A stretch of DNA of 64,000 bases from Paralichthys olivaceus (taxonomy: Eukaryota > Chordata > Actinopteri > Pleuronectiformes > Paralichthyidae), in NCBI RefSeq assembly GCF_024713975.1, contig NC_091095.1, positions 2,702,001 to 2,766,000 of the forward strand, in the 5' to 3' direction. The notes under the pieces were generated by a model. It did no database searches, was not told where the DNA came from, and worked only from the letters and a program-made list of their open reading frames with translations. The position numbers and the translations under genes were made by a program. Below are positions 49,170-61,329 of this stretch, piece by piece. Numbering within the stretch: position 1 is the stretch's first letter; the number at the start of each line of letters is the position of its first letter.

Positions 49170-52100
49170 CTTGAGAACATTTTTGCCAAGTTGCAGCTGC
49201 TCTGTGATTCGTATCCAGACACATCCACAAACATCTGAAACATTCACACTTCTACTTTTGCACCTCATTTCAGAATAAGGTGTCTCACCTTGAGGAAAAT
49301 AAGGTTCCCAGCATGTCATGTCATAAAACGGCCCCGTTCCTCACTTGTGACCACTTCTGATGCACAATTGATTCATTGTCGCTACGCAACACGACTGATG
49401 AGCGGTGCATATTTCATGGGTTAGTCACTGGGCGTGGAGCGTTACCTGTGCCACGATGGCTCGTCAAGATATAACAGGTCGGAGCAAAGATAATGACGAT
49501 GCTTTTGTACCATGACCTCAACAGGACGCTGCTTGTTCATTCCTCTCATATTTACTGAACGAAAAAACAAAGATAGAGTTAAATCTGCCGGGAGGTGAAA
49601 CATTTTAGACATTTGGTCTCGTTTTGACGTGTTTTAAGAGAATTAAAGGAGCAGGTTTCAGAAAACGGTGAAGACTGCTTGTCTGGAAATGAGCGTCGGT
49701 CAGTTAGAGACGCTTCAGCGAAGAAATTGACCATTTATAGCAAAAGGGTTATGCAGTCAGATTTAGCGGATAAGCTCTCGGAGGGTCAGCGATGAGGTGC
49801 TGCCAGGAGAACTGATCCCTTCAACAAACATATGCACGAACAGAAGATGTTATTAAAGTCAACAGCACCAAAAGCTGCAGCGCCATGGGAGGAGGCCGGA
49901 GGACGCTGCAGCAGCAGTGGAAGTTTCCAGGATATCAAGGCCGCCGAGGAAACCAGGTTCTGCTCTGGGAGAAATGACGCAGCTGATTACAGCTTATAAA
50001 CTTTATAGCTGACGCAAGTGAAAGTCCAGTGGGCTCTCGTTGAGATTCAGTCCACCAACCTGGACAATAGCTGTGAACCAATCAAGGGTACGAGTCTTGG
50101 CTGCGTTTGAAGGTTGAGGACGTTTTTGCACATCTGGAGGACGAAGAACTCCACAGACAAACTCAGCTCAGTCACTTGGCTTCTTGCTGTTTTTCAATAA
50201 TCTGCTGATGGAGGTGGATCCAGTGAGAATGAGATTTGTGGTCTAGAAAATCCAAAACTAAACAAAGAGTCTTCGAGCTGCACAACGAGTTAATCAGTAC
50301 TTTACTGCATGTGACCCAGGATCTGTTAGGAATGTGTCAGCTAAGTTTTAACCGCTGATGTAGAGGAGATGGATAAAAGCATCTTTCATATGAAAACTAA
50401 ACGTCAGCTGATCCATCTATCTAAGTTTTATTCTTCAATGAGTTGACAGTGAGTAGTTCAGGTGACCTGTTTTAGTAAACGTGCCGGATGTCATGCAGGC
50501 TATTCTTGTCCCAACAATACTCACATTGTTTTCATTTTTTTTTTTTTACGACTGCAGAACAGAGGTTGACTAAAATGCGTAATCATTATTCAGCTAAACC
50601 TGCAGGTCTGGATTCATCTGTCACGCTGTGAGTAACCCACACCACCTTCACCAACTGGCACCGTCATTGTCGTGTTTCCATTCGGTCATAGTTCGCATGC
50701 AAAGCTGCAGACCAGAAGAAAATGTTTCTCATTCTGTTATCACGGGTGCAACTTGTCTGTGAGGACAAAGTGAACACGAGGACACAGTCTGACTCGAGGA
50801 TGAATTCAGCATCTTTAATGAAAAGTCAATTTACAGTAAATGTAAAAAAGGCATGCAACACGTACGTGAGTGCAAGCTTTGTTGAGGGAAGTATGTCATC
50901 TAAAAACCATAACGTTGAAAACACTGCTTGTGAATGTCACTGTTTAAGCACAGTGGAGTTTTTATTCCAGTAACAATCGGTGGACATCAACGTAATTTCC
51001 CAGAAGCTCGCTTTTTGGCGATGGGACACGCACATATAAAGAATAAAAACATTTTGTTCCGTGTTATCGATGCTTTAATGCATCTGCGTCACCTGCTGTG
51101 TTGTGATTATCAGCGGCCGCCCTCCCTGTGTTCAACCAGTTGGAGATCTGTTGGGTGAAAACACGGCGTTGGCCTCGTGTGTTTATTATGATGTGCAGAC
51201 TGTGTGTAAGCAGCTGTCTGTTTAGAAGTGGACGGAGAACAGAGCCAAGTTTCCACTAAGACACGAGGTCTGTCTTCACGCAGGAGGTGATTCCCAGCAC
51301 TGGCTCGCAGAGTTTGTCCTTTTCTTGTGTTTAGGAAGTTTTTGGTATTCGGCTGAACTCTTCACCTCTTGCTCCACCCAAAGACCAAGAGCCTAAACTT
51401 AGAACAAAGCTTCACGTGATTGAAGGAAAGTACGCACGGCATCATAAGCCGCTTTCAGACGTGCACAGAACGTCGAGACATTCGCTTGATATCGGGGGGG
51501 TTGTACGTGAGAATGCCAATGTATGAAATATTTTCAGGGAATTTCCCCAACGTCCCCTTCGTAAAGAAGCGAGTGTTGATGTTTCTAACGGACGAGAAAC
51601 TGGAAGAATACAAATATCTCAGGATGAAAGAGAGGAGCCACGCACACGGACACACCTACGAAGAGGTCCGCTTGGAAACACAATGAGATTTGAGAACTTT
51701 TGACGATAAAGGTTGTTTATGTGCGTTAAACAAAAACACTTGATGTCCGCAGCAGGATTTCTACGTCACGTCCGGCCTCCTGCAGCTCTACACAGCCCGA
51801 GTGCAGTGGACGTTTTCCTGCTGTTCTTCATATGTGAAAGGAACCAATTTCTGGTAGTTTAACTATGTAGATGAATTTCGACAGGAGCCCCAGGCAGAGT
51901 GGACGTGCACCACGTCATTCCAATTATCAAACAATTCCCCTTTTTTAATGAAAACGATAAATAAAATGTTCAGAGTGCCAGACTGCATTCAAGTAAATAA
52001 TAGTAAAACTGATTTTTTAGTGCAAAATCCCAGACGCATTGATTTTCCTCTCGGCCTTCGCCTGCTGCAGCGCGATCAAAGCTGCTAAAAGAAGCCAGCA

Positions 52101-53440
52101 CAACATAAAATGTGGACATTCTGCTTGTGGAAGGTTGGCAGAATCAAAACACAGTGTATGCATATACTGTGTATATTTATATATATATATATATATAGTA
52201 GAAAACACCAACATGAACTACTTCTGTCTGCACGTGCACGCAGTCCAAAACAATCAGTGAGTGGAAAGAAATTAAAAATAGAACATGTGGACGGATGACA
52301 ACTTAAATTTTCCCCAAACCTGATTTTCCACTGAGGAAGGTCTCACCTTCAGTCGAGGAGCTAACGTGACATACGTGACATACGTGACTGAACGTGATCC
52401 CTCTGTTTCCATCAAGGGGAAAATTCAAATAATTTTCAACTCGTGCTTCACGACACTGTTGTTGCAGCGTCATAGAAGGAATAACTGATGTGTCCCTCTT
52501 TCATGATTCAACTCGTAGCATGTTTGAAGTAGTTTTAGAATAGTGCATGCTTATAATAACAAGAGTCTGTTTGATTGACTTTGTTGTTTCCGTGTGGAAT
52601 TTGATGAAAATATAAAAAAAAAAACAGAATCGATAGTGGGGGGTCTTTGAAGCGAAGTGTTTGAGGTCGGTTTCCTCTTTTTATTTGTCTTGCCTTTGTC
52701 CATTTTACTTCCTGTTGGTATAAAACAGTGAAGTGCATTCATTTCCTACACGAGTGTGAAGTTGACATCAAGCAAATGTCTCTTTGTCAGTGTCGATGAA
52801 CCCAGCGGAGAATTCCACCTGCGTCTTCCTGAGGATAACGTCTGTTGTGTGTCAACTGCCGATCGTCCAGAGGGGGGGGGTGTCTTTCCAGTGGTCGTGT
52901 TAATATTATTACCTTAATGACTGAGTGTTATTTCCTTCTGGCCTCCTCCTGTGTACATATACACTGACACCAGCACTGGTTGCTGTTGTGGTTCGACTGT
53001 GACCTGCCTTTCCTGTATCTTTCAGTGTCGGGCAGGTTCGGACAGGAACTGTCGGTACGGCCTTCCTGCCCCAGGGCAATGCTCCAGGGATGGCAACACA
53101 GCGTCTCCATGGTGACGGAGACATGTTTTGTTGTGTTGGTGTCACAGCAGGATCTGAACATATCTGCCTTTTGTTTCCGAGGCATGTCGACCCAATTAGG
53201 GGCCGAGGTGAACTTCAACAACTTGTTTCCAGCCTCCTCTCACCCTGCTAACGTAAAGGCTGAGTTTTCCTTTCTTTTTGGTCTTCGAAGGCCGAGCTGA
53301 AATCTGATGGTCTGGTGTACGCAGGATTTCCTCTTGGCTATTTCATTGTCAGCTACTTACGCAAAACTAGCCTGTGAGCTTCGTCTTTAGCGCGCAGTGA
53401 CTCCTGGGAAAGCTTTGCTCAAGGATCTTTTTTATGAGAC
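49170..53440. other. Intergenic stretch upstream of rgs2
   Basis: No gene or RNA was recognised. A plus-strand open frame (51420-51686, 88 codons, no ATG start) overlaps sequence resembling dispersed fish repeat DNA (GCTTTCAGACGTGCACAGAA). An AT run lies at 52178-52197. Regulatory DNA for rgs2 may be here but is not identifiable by eye. Confidence 0.4.
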
Positions 53441-53445
53441 ACAGC

Positions 53446-53610
53446 TATAGACTGTTTATAAAGATGGCCGACATGACAGCCCCCTAAAAGTGAAGCCAAA
53501 ACATCTTGATCACCCCCTGGTGGCTGGCTGCAGCAAAGGTCTAAAGGTCAATTTGGCACAACACGAGGAAGTGGAGACGCATCGTCCATCTTTACACACC
53601 GTCTACAGTC
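53446..53610 (+). mobile_element. MITE-like element, short complete copy
   Basis: About 165 bp, starting CTATAGACTGTTTATAAAGA and ending CCATCTTTACACACCGTCTA, which are imperfect inverted repeats of about 21 bp. The interior has GTGAAGCCAAAACATC and CCCTGGTGGCTGGCTGCAG. It has no coding capacity and shares ends or interior with the copies at 20611, 27493, 30841 and 62741. Confidence 0.65.
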
Positions 53611-54162
53611 ACAGTCCATAAACATATTTATGTATTTGTTTCATTCTCACTGTGGTAAAAATCCCAGTGGCAGCAGTCGATAAACTTCACTGGACCACTG
53701 GGAGAAATAATAGAAGTAGAGCAGAACATTATATTGCTCTGGTGCAGCCAAAACCAGTAACATTTATTTATAGACACCAATAAAATACAAGAAAAGCAAA
53801 CACAGAAATGCGCCCTTCGTTAATATTCTCCTTACGACGAAAACAAGGTCGACACTGTTAATACCCACATAGGTGAAGTCAGGTGATGCTGGAGAATCCT
53901 GTGATCGGTGCAGCATCTTCAACACGTCTTATGTCGCTCATTAATTATGATGCAGTTAAAGGAACGAGCTGCCAATTTGGGAAATGATTGCTTTTCTAGA
54001 TGTAACTCATAGAATCGTCTCATGCTCTTCTTATGTAACTCGTACGGTCAGACATGCAAATCGACGCCTCATGACTGTGATTTGTGTGTCTTCACACACC
54101 TGTGACACCTTCACTGTCACGTCATCATTATCCTCCTCTGGGGTTTGTGCCATGAAGGAGGG

Positions 54163-54170
54163 TGACGTCA
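54163..54170. promoter_or_regulatory. CRE palindrome between the RGS genes
   Basis: TGACGTCA in intergenic DNA 5.3 kb upstream of rgs2 and 4.6 kb beyond the 3' end of the rgs13-like coding region. Function unknown. Confidence 0.3.
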
Positions 54171-54980
54171 AAACGTTCCTCCTCTTCTTTTGTCTCTCTT
54201 GTTAATGAACCAATTCTATTCTTAAACAGCTCCGTCCCTCCCACACGTCTCAGGTCAGAATCCAGCCTTCGCACAGTCTGTGCGGAGACGTATGAAGGCA
54301 GTTTACCTGCTCAGGTGGACACTGACACAACTGATTCCTGAATCACAATCGGATTAAACCTCTTATATCTACTTTGCCTTCACATTCAAGGATTGTTTAT
54401 TTCAAATATCAGAAATGGTCGCCAAGTGCCAAGCGGACTGGATCCAGCCAGACGCCCCACACCACTCCCATCCTATACTGTTAACGATGGCGTCCTAAAT
54501 TCTGGATTCATTGCATAGTCGGGCACCAGTTTACTTCTAGCTTGTATAACCAAGCAGGTCATTTAAGTCCACGGACCAGGCCTGATTGGTTGTAAGGATG
54601 ATCGTGTATTTCAAGTCACGACTCAGGACTCTGTGGAAAACTCTGCCGCTCCTCAGTGGTCTCTGCAGACGTCTTTAAAGAAGCAGCTGTAGGTTCGATA
54701 CTAAATCAATTTTACTGCCGCGACTGGAAGTACCGCAGGCTGGCAGACACCTGCTTGCTCTGGAAGTGATAAATACACTAAAGCAAATTTAAATAGCATG
54801 AAGTGGAAACTTTAGAGCCACCAAGTCAACTTATGAACTGCTACACGGATGAACAGTTTGATCATAGCATCATCCGTACCTTTGTCTTTCCTGTCCACAA
54901 CATGGGTACAATGAAGACTCTTGTAGTAGTTAGTAGTATTAAGCCTCTTTTCAACTGTTGAAAAACCCACTAATACCTGC

Positions 54981-54988
54981 TGACGTCA
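54981..54988. promoter_or_regulatory. Second CRE palindrome between the RGS genes
   Basis: TGACGTCA about 820 bp from the site at 54163. Function unknown. Confidence 0.3.
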
Positions 54989-57947
54989 AGAGTTTGACTG
55001 CAGTGGGATTGGACACATTCGGTATTCACTCCTCAGTCAAATAACTCTGCAGAGGTCGCGTGTTATTATCGGCTCTGGCTCCGGCAGTAATGGAAACATG
55101 ACACATGGGTGAATGTGCTAATTGAGCAAATTATGGAGGTGAAAGAGAATCAGTCAGTCGCCTTTTTCATATCTTGCTGTGTATACTACTACCTGTGTAG
55201 TAGAGGTATCATTGAACTGAACTTTAACTTCTATTAGTAGCATATGTGGCAGTAGCATTTTCAGACTAAGCTTTAAATATAATAATAATAATAATATCGG
55301 AGACTCTACACCGACCACAGACGTGAATGTAAATGATTTGTCTCCGTGTATCGGCCCTGTGATACACTGACGACCTGCCATACTCTTCATCCTCACTCCT
55401 CATCCTCTCACTTTGTTTTTATAGCTTTTGGAGAAATGTAAAATGAAGATCAAATATTATTAGAAAATAGATTGTGATGGTGAGTGAAAAGTAAACAGCT
55501 AAGAACAAAGTAAAGGAACGTGAACACATTGAACAACACCAGTTGTTTTGTTTCTTTCCAGGACACCGGCTTGTCCTAGTTTCCTGCTCAACTGGAGAAC
55601 TGGGGCATCACTACCCAAACATTTAAATTCCAAACCTGTGTGTGTTTGTACTGAACACTGTGTGCATACAGACAGACACACACACACACACACACCCTCC
55701 CTCCCTTTTTACGGAAGCTGACATTTAACAATCCACAGCCCCTGTGCATAATTGAGAGTTTAAAAAACATATCAGGACCGGTTCATGTCAAAACATGAGG
55801 CTCCACCCCACCAAGAGTTGCACTCAAATGTGCAGCTGACAGCTGTAATCAAACATTGCAACATTTTGGCTCGACAAAGACTTTAAGGTGTTGTCTTTTA
55901 TTTGTCTCTGCACGTCGTGTTATCTGTGCTCCAGTAAATCTTTTACAAACTCTTTTGCACAGTGTGACCACAATTTTCCACAACCTTTCTGCAGATCTCC
56001 TGCAGATCTATCCCAGAATGCACTGGGCAGTCCTACCTGCATTTGAAGGGCACAGGTGAGATGTGGATTCTGAGATCATCTCAGTGCATCTGCAGATTCC
56101 ACGTTGGCTTTTGTACAACGTTGCAAGTGACCGATAATGCAGCTGTTAGCCCGTCAGGCACTTTAAAACAAACATCCAGCTCTACTCTCGCTGGGTTGTT
56201 CTTGCTGACTGTTTATTGTTCTGTAATAAGGAATGAAACACAGACACCAACATTTAGCGTGAACTGTTACTAACTTCATCTTTGGCTGTTTATTTGGGAA
56301 GTTTGAATCTCACAGCGTTGGGATTACTCTGGGGCTCAGCGTAACATGTCACATAAACACACTCATTGGAAGCACGGGGCAGCGATGTCACACCTGGAAT
56401 TCAATGCAAACTAATAAGGATTACATTCTTTGGAATGGGAAAAAATTCTAAAACTAACAGTTCGATCTTTGAAGAATATTTGACAATAATGGTTTTTGTG
56501 TGCTGATGCTCAAAACGCACATGTAACACAGATGCTATTCAGAAACGGCTAAAAGAAGCTTCAGCTGCTGCATTTAAAACCTTCTGATCGTGTGTTCCGT
56601 CCCCCCTTCATATCCTTTACCTTCTGCCTGAAAGCCATAAAACCAAATCGGACGTCTGTGTGAAACCAACTAACACCAACTCAGACATTTAGAAGCAACA
56701 AGCAGAGAGCGACACACTGACATATTTTTTACTGTCATCATTTATTTCAGGAAGAAAAATGGATGATGTTTCAGAGCTGACTAACTCCCTTTAGCTTCCA
56801 AACCATGCACCTGGGTCAGTATTTGCCCGGTGGAGGAGAATCGTTCTCAGTAGATTGTATTAAATGTAGACAGACAAGGTTACTGACGTTGTTATGAAGC
56901 ACGTCGGTGCCACAGAGCACTGGTCACCTGTTTGTCATGTGTTTAAATTGCATCATATTCCAGAATGACTGACGGCTCGCAGGCTGTGGAGAAACATCTG
57001 TTGAATAGTGCAGTGTGGCTTCACTTCACAGAAAATATAATTTCTCACAATGACTGATTTCATAAGAAACTGGAAGTCTGGGCCTTCCTGTTTTTAAACG
57101 GCACATATCACTCAAAGCTCTTTCCAGCTCCTCAGGTGCTTTTCAGTGATTAAAAAAAAGAGAATAACAGGAAACTGCAGATATCACGAGGATAAATCTT
57201 TTGCTTTGATGGAACTTCCTGTAAAGTTTGAAAACAGAAATTGTGACTCAATGAGTCAATGCTCCTTTTGGTATTCTCATAATCTTATTTACTGCTTTTA
57301 CTTTTCAAAAGAATCTGTTTTATTAATCCAAAGGCTGATAATGTTCGAATATGAGAGAGCATTAAAAACATACACATATATATTCTGTCACTTATAGGAT
57401 AGAGTGTAAAGTCTGGCCTGCTTCTCCACAACAGTGAAGATAACTGTTCCGCCGACAAGAACTTGGCACAGCCTCCGTGTTTCCATCCTGATGCGGTGGA
57501 GTAAAGCTTTAAACATGCAACAGACAATCGCTGTGCAAACATCCCATCATTTTTCTAACGCAGTGTTTGAGATCCATTTCACTGCAAGTGTTCTGCTGTC
57601 GTCTTTAAACAGACCCACGGCGCTGACATCGCGGCACCGAGCGCTGAAAGCTGCGGGCGCGAAAATCCTCGAGCAGGAAAAATAAAGTTACTTCAAAGTG
57701 AGCAATTTAAATAATTTAATGTCATTCAAATCACTAACAGTTGAATAAGCACGTCAGCACTGCAACAAAGTTTGTAACAATAAATTATACAAAGTTTAAC
57801 TTTTAAGTTAATTACCTATAAACTCGCTAAGAACACATTCAAACAACATCGTTTAAAAAGCAGGCAAACGACCTGTTCTCAGGGTATGTGAGGAGTTTTA
57901 ACATCCCATCATGCATTGTGATACTATTTCTACATTTCCACTCTTAG

Positions 57948-57953
57948 TTTATT
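57948..57953 (-). terminator. Candidate polyadenylation signal, rgs13-like gene
   Basis: The minus strand reads AATAAA about 860 nt after the stop codon. It is the nearest canonical signal I see on that strand, in A/T-rich sequence. Confidence 0.3.
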
Positions 57954-58807
57954 CAGTAAAATCACAACCGTCAACACAAACATGTGCACGATTATGTTTT
58001 GTTTATCATTCAAAAATATAATTGCTTCTAAAAGAACTAGTTTTACTTTTGTTGTTTGAATATTGCCACCTTAAAAGATTTTAAATATCTGCACAGAAAT
58101 GTCACCCACAGGCATCTAAGACTAAAAAAACTCTCCAAACATCAGTCCAATCTAGAAAAAATATCCTTTTAAAGTATCCCAGAATGCCTCTTGCAGAACT
58201 CCGTGGCCTCCTGCTTTACTCAGGACGACATGTGACTCTGAGCTCCTCTGTGGATTCGTCGTGCTCCTTATTTCTGTCTTTAAATCATCGGCCAGCTCTT
58301 TCTGTGACAGCTCATCGTGCGTCAGTGGCAGTTCAATGCTAACAACTAAACACACTCACACGTGCAACTAATCGAGTGCGACAGTTGCACAGTCTCACAT
58401 CCTCAATCGTTTATCTGCACAGGAAACACCTCTGCAAAGAAGGCCGAAGGAGGTCCGCTGCGAAGCTCACGCGCGGCTCCACCGACAGTGCGGTTCATTC
58501 ACAAAGTGCTCAGTTCGCCTACGAACGCAAACGTTATCATCCCGTGCACGGTGCGCACTACGGGGCGGTGAGGCTGGCTGGGTCTCTTCTGTGGTGCTCA
58601 GCGTGGGGGATCCTGCCGGTGACTATAAGACACAATCTGCTTCTGGAGCTAGTGCGAGGCCTCTGTGCGTGTCCGTGTGCCGCGCAGGTCGACTCTCCTT
58701 CCTTCTTTGTTGTCAGTCCTTCCTCTGGAAGGAGCTCAAACGTTCCAGTTATGGGTTTTCATGTCCGTTCTCTCTCTTTCTCTCTCTTTCACCCCGCGAC
58801 CGTGCTT

Positions 58808-59105
58808 TCATCCCTTCGTGGCATCGGCGGCGAGGTTTTCCAGGAGAGTTCTATAAATGTCGGAGCGGAGGAACCGTGGGTACGAGTCTCTCTCCATCAG
58901 CCCGTAAACTATCTTCTGAGCGTCGTCAAAGCAGTGCATGGTGGGAGTCTTGACGTTCCTTTTGATCTGCTCTCGGGTGTGATAGTCAATGTTGATCTGG
59001 AATGAGGCACATGGAGAGGAATGAGGGCAACTCAGCCAAGAGCGAGAGATTTGAGTAGGCACTGTGATATTCAGTCTGATAAAATCATACACAAAGATTT
59101 TATAG

Positions 59106-59146
<41 letters not shown>

Positions 59147-60281
59147 AATGTCTTTACCTCTTTAGGAGATTCTGCTTTGATGAACTGCTCATAAATCTTC
59201 TTGGCTCGTGAGGACATTCTGAACGAAGACTTGATCTTCTTGTAGTCCTCACAGGTGAGCCAGAACTCAATATTCTCATCGCTGTATTCAGATTTGAGGA
59301 AGTTACGAAAGGTGGCCAGTCCATCTGAAGAAAGACGAATGAAAGATTTTTTTTTTTTTTGAATTTTAAAAAACCTCTTAAAACTCAAATTCTCACAGAC
59401 ATAATTCACTGTTCTTGCAGTATTCTCGTCCTCGTGGGTGAAAATACAACCTACATTTAGACTCCAGAAGCCTTTCCAGTGACTGTGACCATTGTTGGGT
59501 ATCTTCTAAACTTAGCCTGCTGGGAGAGAATGCAAGTGGGATTACTCAACCAGAATCAAATTTGGGTGAAATAAAGCTGGGAGAGCTGCAGAGGCTGCGA
59601 GGACACAGAGAGCAGCCTAATCAAGAAAAGCATAGCGGATGTGCTTATCAAATATGTACCCAAAAAAAATAAAGAGACATGTTGGTGTGTGCGTGCATGC
59701 GGTGCCAAAGCAAACATGGTGTCTGTAGTTCATTTGAATCCTTCCATGATGCCATAGATGGAAATGATAGAAGCAGGCCGGCTATTTTAGAACAGAAATG
59801 TATGCAAAACACTCCATAAGTTCTCCTTACCTCTCCGAGCTGGACGAGTGTGAGAACATGCACTGGAGTCTGCACATAAAGTTTTTTCCACTGTGTAGAG
59901 ATAAGAAAAGCATCATAAAGTGAATTCCTGATGGTTTTGCTGCTGGTAAATTATTTTCAAGTGTCAAAGCACGCTGGGTATCTGTTAGGAATCAGGAAAA
60001 AACTGTGTGGGTTCACTTTAAACAGTTTTCATCAAGCACGCGTAACATTTGCGATATTTCATCTTAAAGGTTTGACGCAAGGAGCCAAGAAAGAAAAATA
60101 ACCTTTTGAATTCTTAAAGACATTTTAACTAAAATCAAAACTTCCTCAACATTATTTAAGCGAGTTTGCAGGAAACTGCGGCTCGTCAAAGTTTCACTCA
60201 CATGTTCTTGTTTCTCTTCCTGTCATCTTTGTCCATGATGAAGCGCTGTGTGTTGAGTGAGTCGGCGGTTAGGCTGGGCAT
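58808..60281 (-). CDS. rgs13: R4-family RGS protein, RGS13/RGS1-like
   Basis: GTPase-activating protein for heterotrimeric G proteins. In transcript order the coding exons are 60281-60202, 59890-59831, 59516-59455 (62 nt), 59324-59158 (167 nt) and 58996-58808 (189 nt), giving 185 aa. The phases agree, the last three exons match rgs2 in length, and an in-frame TGA lies eight codons before the ATG. A short Lys/Arg- and Cys-rich N-terminus ([14 protein letters not shown]) precedes the RGS domain (about 50-170), with [18 protein letters not shown] and [29 protein letters not shown] and AQKIVY favour RGS13. WSQSLE and KSDIY-type C-terminal words are closer to RGS1. By hand count both human proteins match about equally, so the symbol leans on position next to rgs2, as in human RGS13. 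It has a TATA promoter. Confidence 0.85.
59111..59142. repeat. (TG)16 microsatellite inside intron 4
   Basis: On the transcribed (minus) strand this is (CA)16, starting about 15 nt after the exon 4 donor (GTAAAG at 59157), in a 161-nt intron of the rgs13-like gene. Confidence 0.96.
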
Positions 60282-60369
60282 TGTTTTGTTAAGTCCACAC
60301 TCTCAGGCTCTCGGTCCTGGTCATGCTGCGGCTGAGAGACACTTAGGAGGGTTCCCCCTGCGATGTGCC

Positions 60370-60377
60370 TTTATATA
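60370..60377 (-). promoter_or_regulatory. TATA box of the rgs13-like gene
   Basis: The minus strand reads GGTATATAAAGGC, a consensus TATA box 89 nt upstream of the ATG, implying a 5' UTR of about 60 nt. Confidence 0.7.
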
Positions 60378-60894
60378 CCAAGGTTTCCTGTTGCTATGGG
60401 ACTGGGGCTGCTGGGATACATCAGCAGTTCAGCCTAGAGCGAAGAGGAAGCACCCCTTCCTCCTCCCCCCCGGTTCCTCCCTCTCCTCCTGCCTCTCTGT
60501 TGGAAACAACACATACTCACGCTGCACTGAATGTATGATTCCCTCGTCTGGTCGCCGGACTCCCTATTTTGTCTCTGCTTCCTCTCCATCTGCTGCCGCA
60601 GAGCCCCCCCCTCCTCCCGACTGGACGAGCCAGATGAGACAATCCACGGCTGTGTTCACATTATTTTTAGTCCGGCAGCGCAGATGCAAATGACAGCGAT
60701 GGTGATAAGCAAATTGTGACCTTCCCGTGTTTTGAAAAGGGACGGATGAAGAATCTCCTGTCTCTCTGAGGGAAAACGTTGATATCAATTCATCACAACT
60801 TTATCCAAAGAGCACATTTTATAACAAAGACATTCAATGTGCTTCACATTTAGCAACAGAGATAATGACTAAGCAGCGTGCAGTATGGAAATGC

Positions 60895-61320
60895 ACACAC
60901 ACATCCTTGCACTTTCATCTCAGTGAGGTCACTCATCGGCATCTGGCATCCCCTCACCTTAACCATCACAAACACATGCCTAATAATAATCCTTACTCTA
61001 ACCTTGAACTAATAATACGAACCCTAACATCGAGTCTGGACCCTCAGACTGCTCTTTGAAAGTGGGCCAGAGAGTGCGGACTGACCAAAATCTCCTCACT
61101 TTCCCAAAATGCTGTTGTTCCGTAAGATCTGGGCTAAAAATGGTCTTTACAAACACATCTGTACACACACACACACACACACACACAGCTTTGGTGAAAA
61201 CACTCATTGGCATAATATATAATTTCCTGGCCCCTTAACCATCCCAACTAAATGGCTAAACCTAAACATCACCTTACTCTAACCCTAAAACTAAGTCTTA
61301 GCCCCTAAGAGTCCTTTTAA
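60895..61320 (-). repeat. Degenerate CCCTAA-rich dispersed repeat with (AC)n core
   Basis: Two related halves (60,940-61,050 and 61,205-61,310) carry CTTAACCATC, ACTCTAACC and CCCTAA words around an (AC)12 run at 61163-61187. Texts such as CATTGGCATAATATATAATT and GGCCCCTTAACCATCCCAAC resemble a dispersed teleost repeat. It is unrelated to the satellite array beyond the short telomere-like words. Confidence 0.5.
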
Positions 61321-61329
61321 CATGGATCA

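Larger units (their letters stand above)
53620..57940. other. Intergenic stretch between rgs2 and the rgs13-like gene
   Basis: No gene was recognised. Two full CRE palindromes (54163-54170, 54981-54988), an (ATA)n run (55278-55295) and an (AC)10 run (55676-55695) are the visible features. The open frames are short and unrelated to known families. Confidence 0.4.

Noticed and set aside
51420..51686. 88-codon plus-strand ORF as a gene
   Set aside because: It has no ATG at the start of the frame and overlaps sequence resembling dispersed repeat DNA. No family was recognised.
58376..59005. 209-codon plus-strand ORF
   Set aside because: It is antisense to the last exon and 3' UTR of the rgs13-like gene, whose minus-strand exons are well supported.
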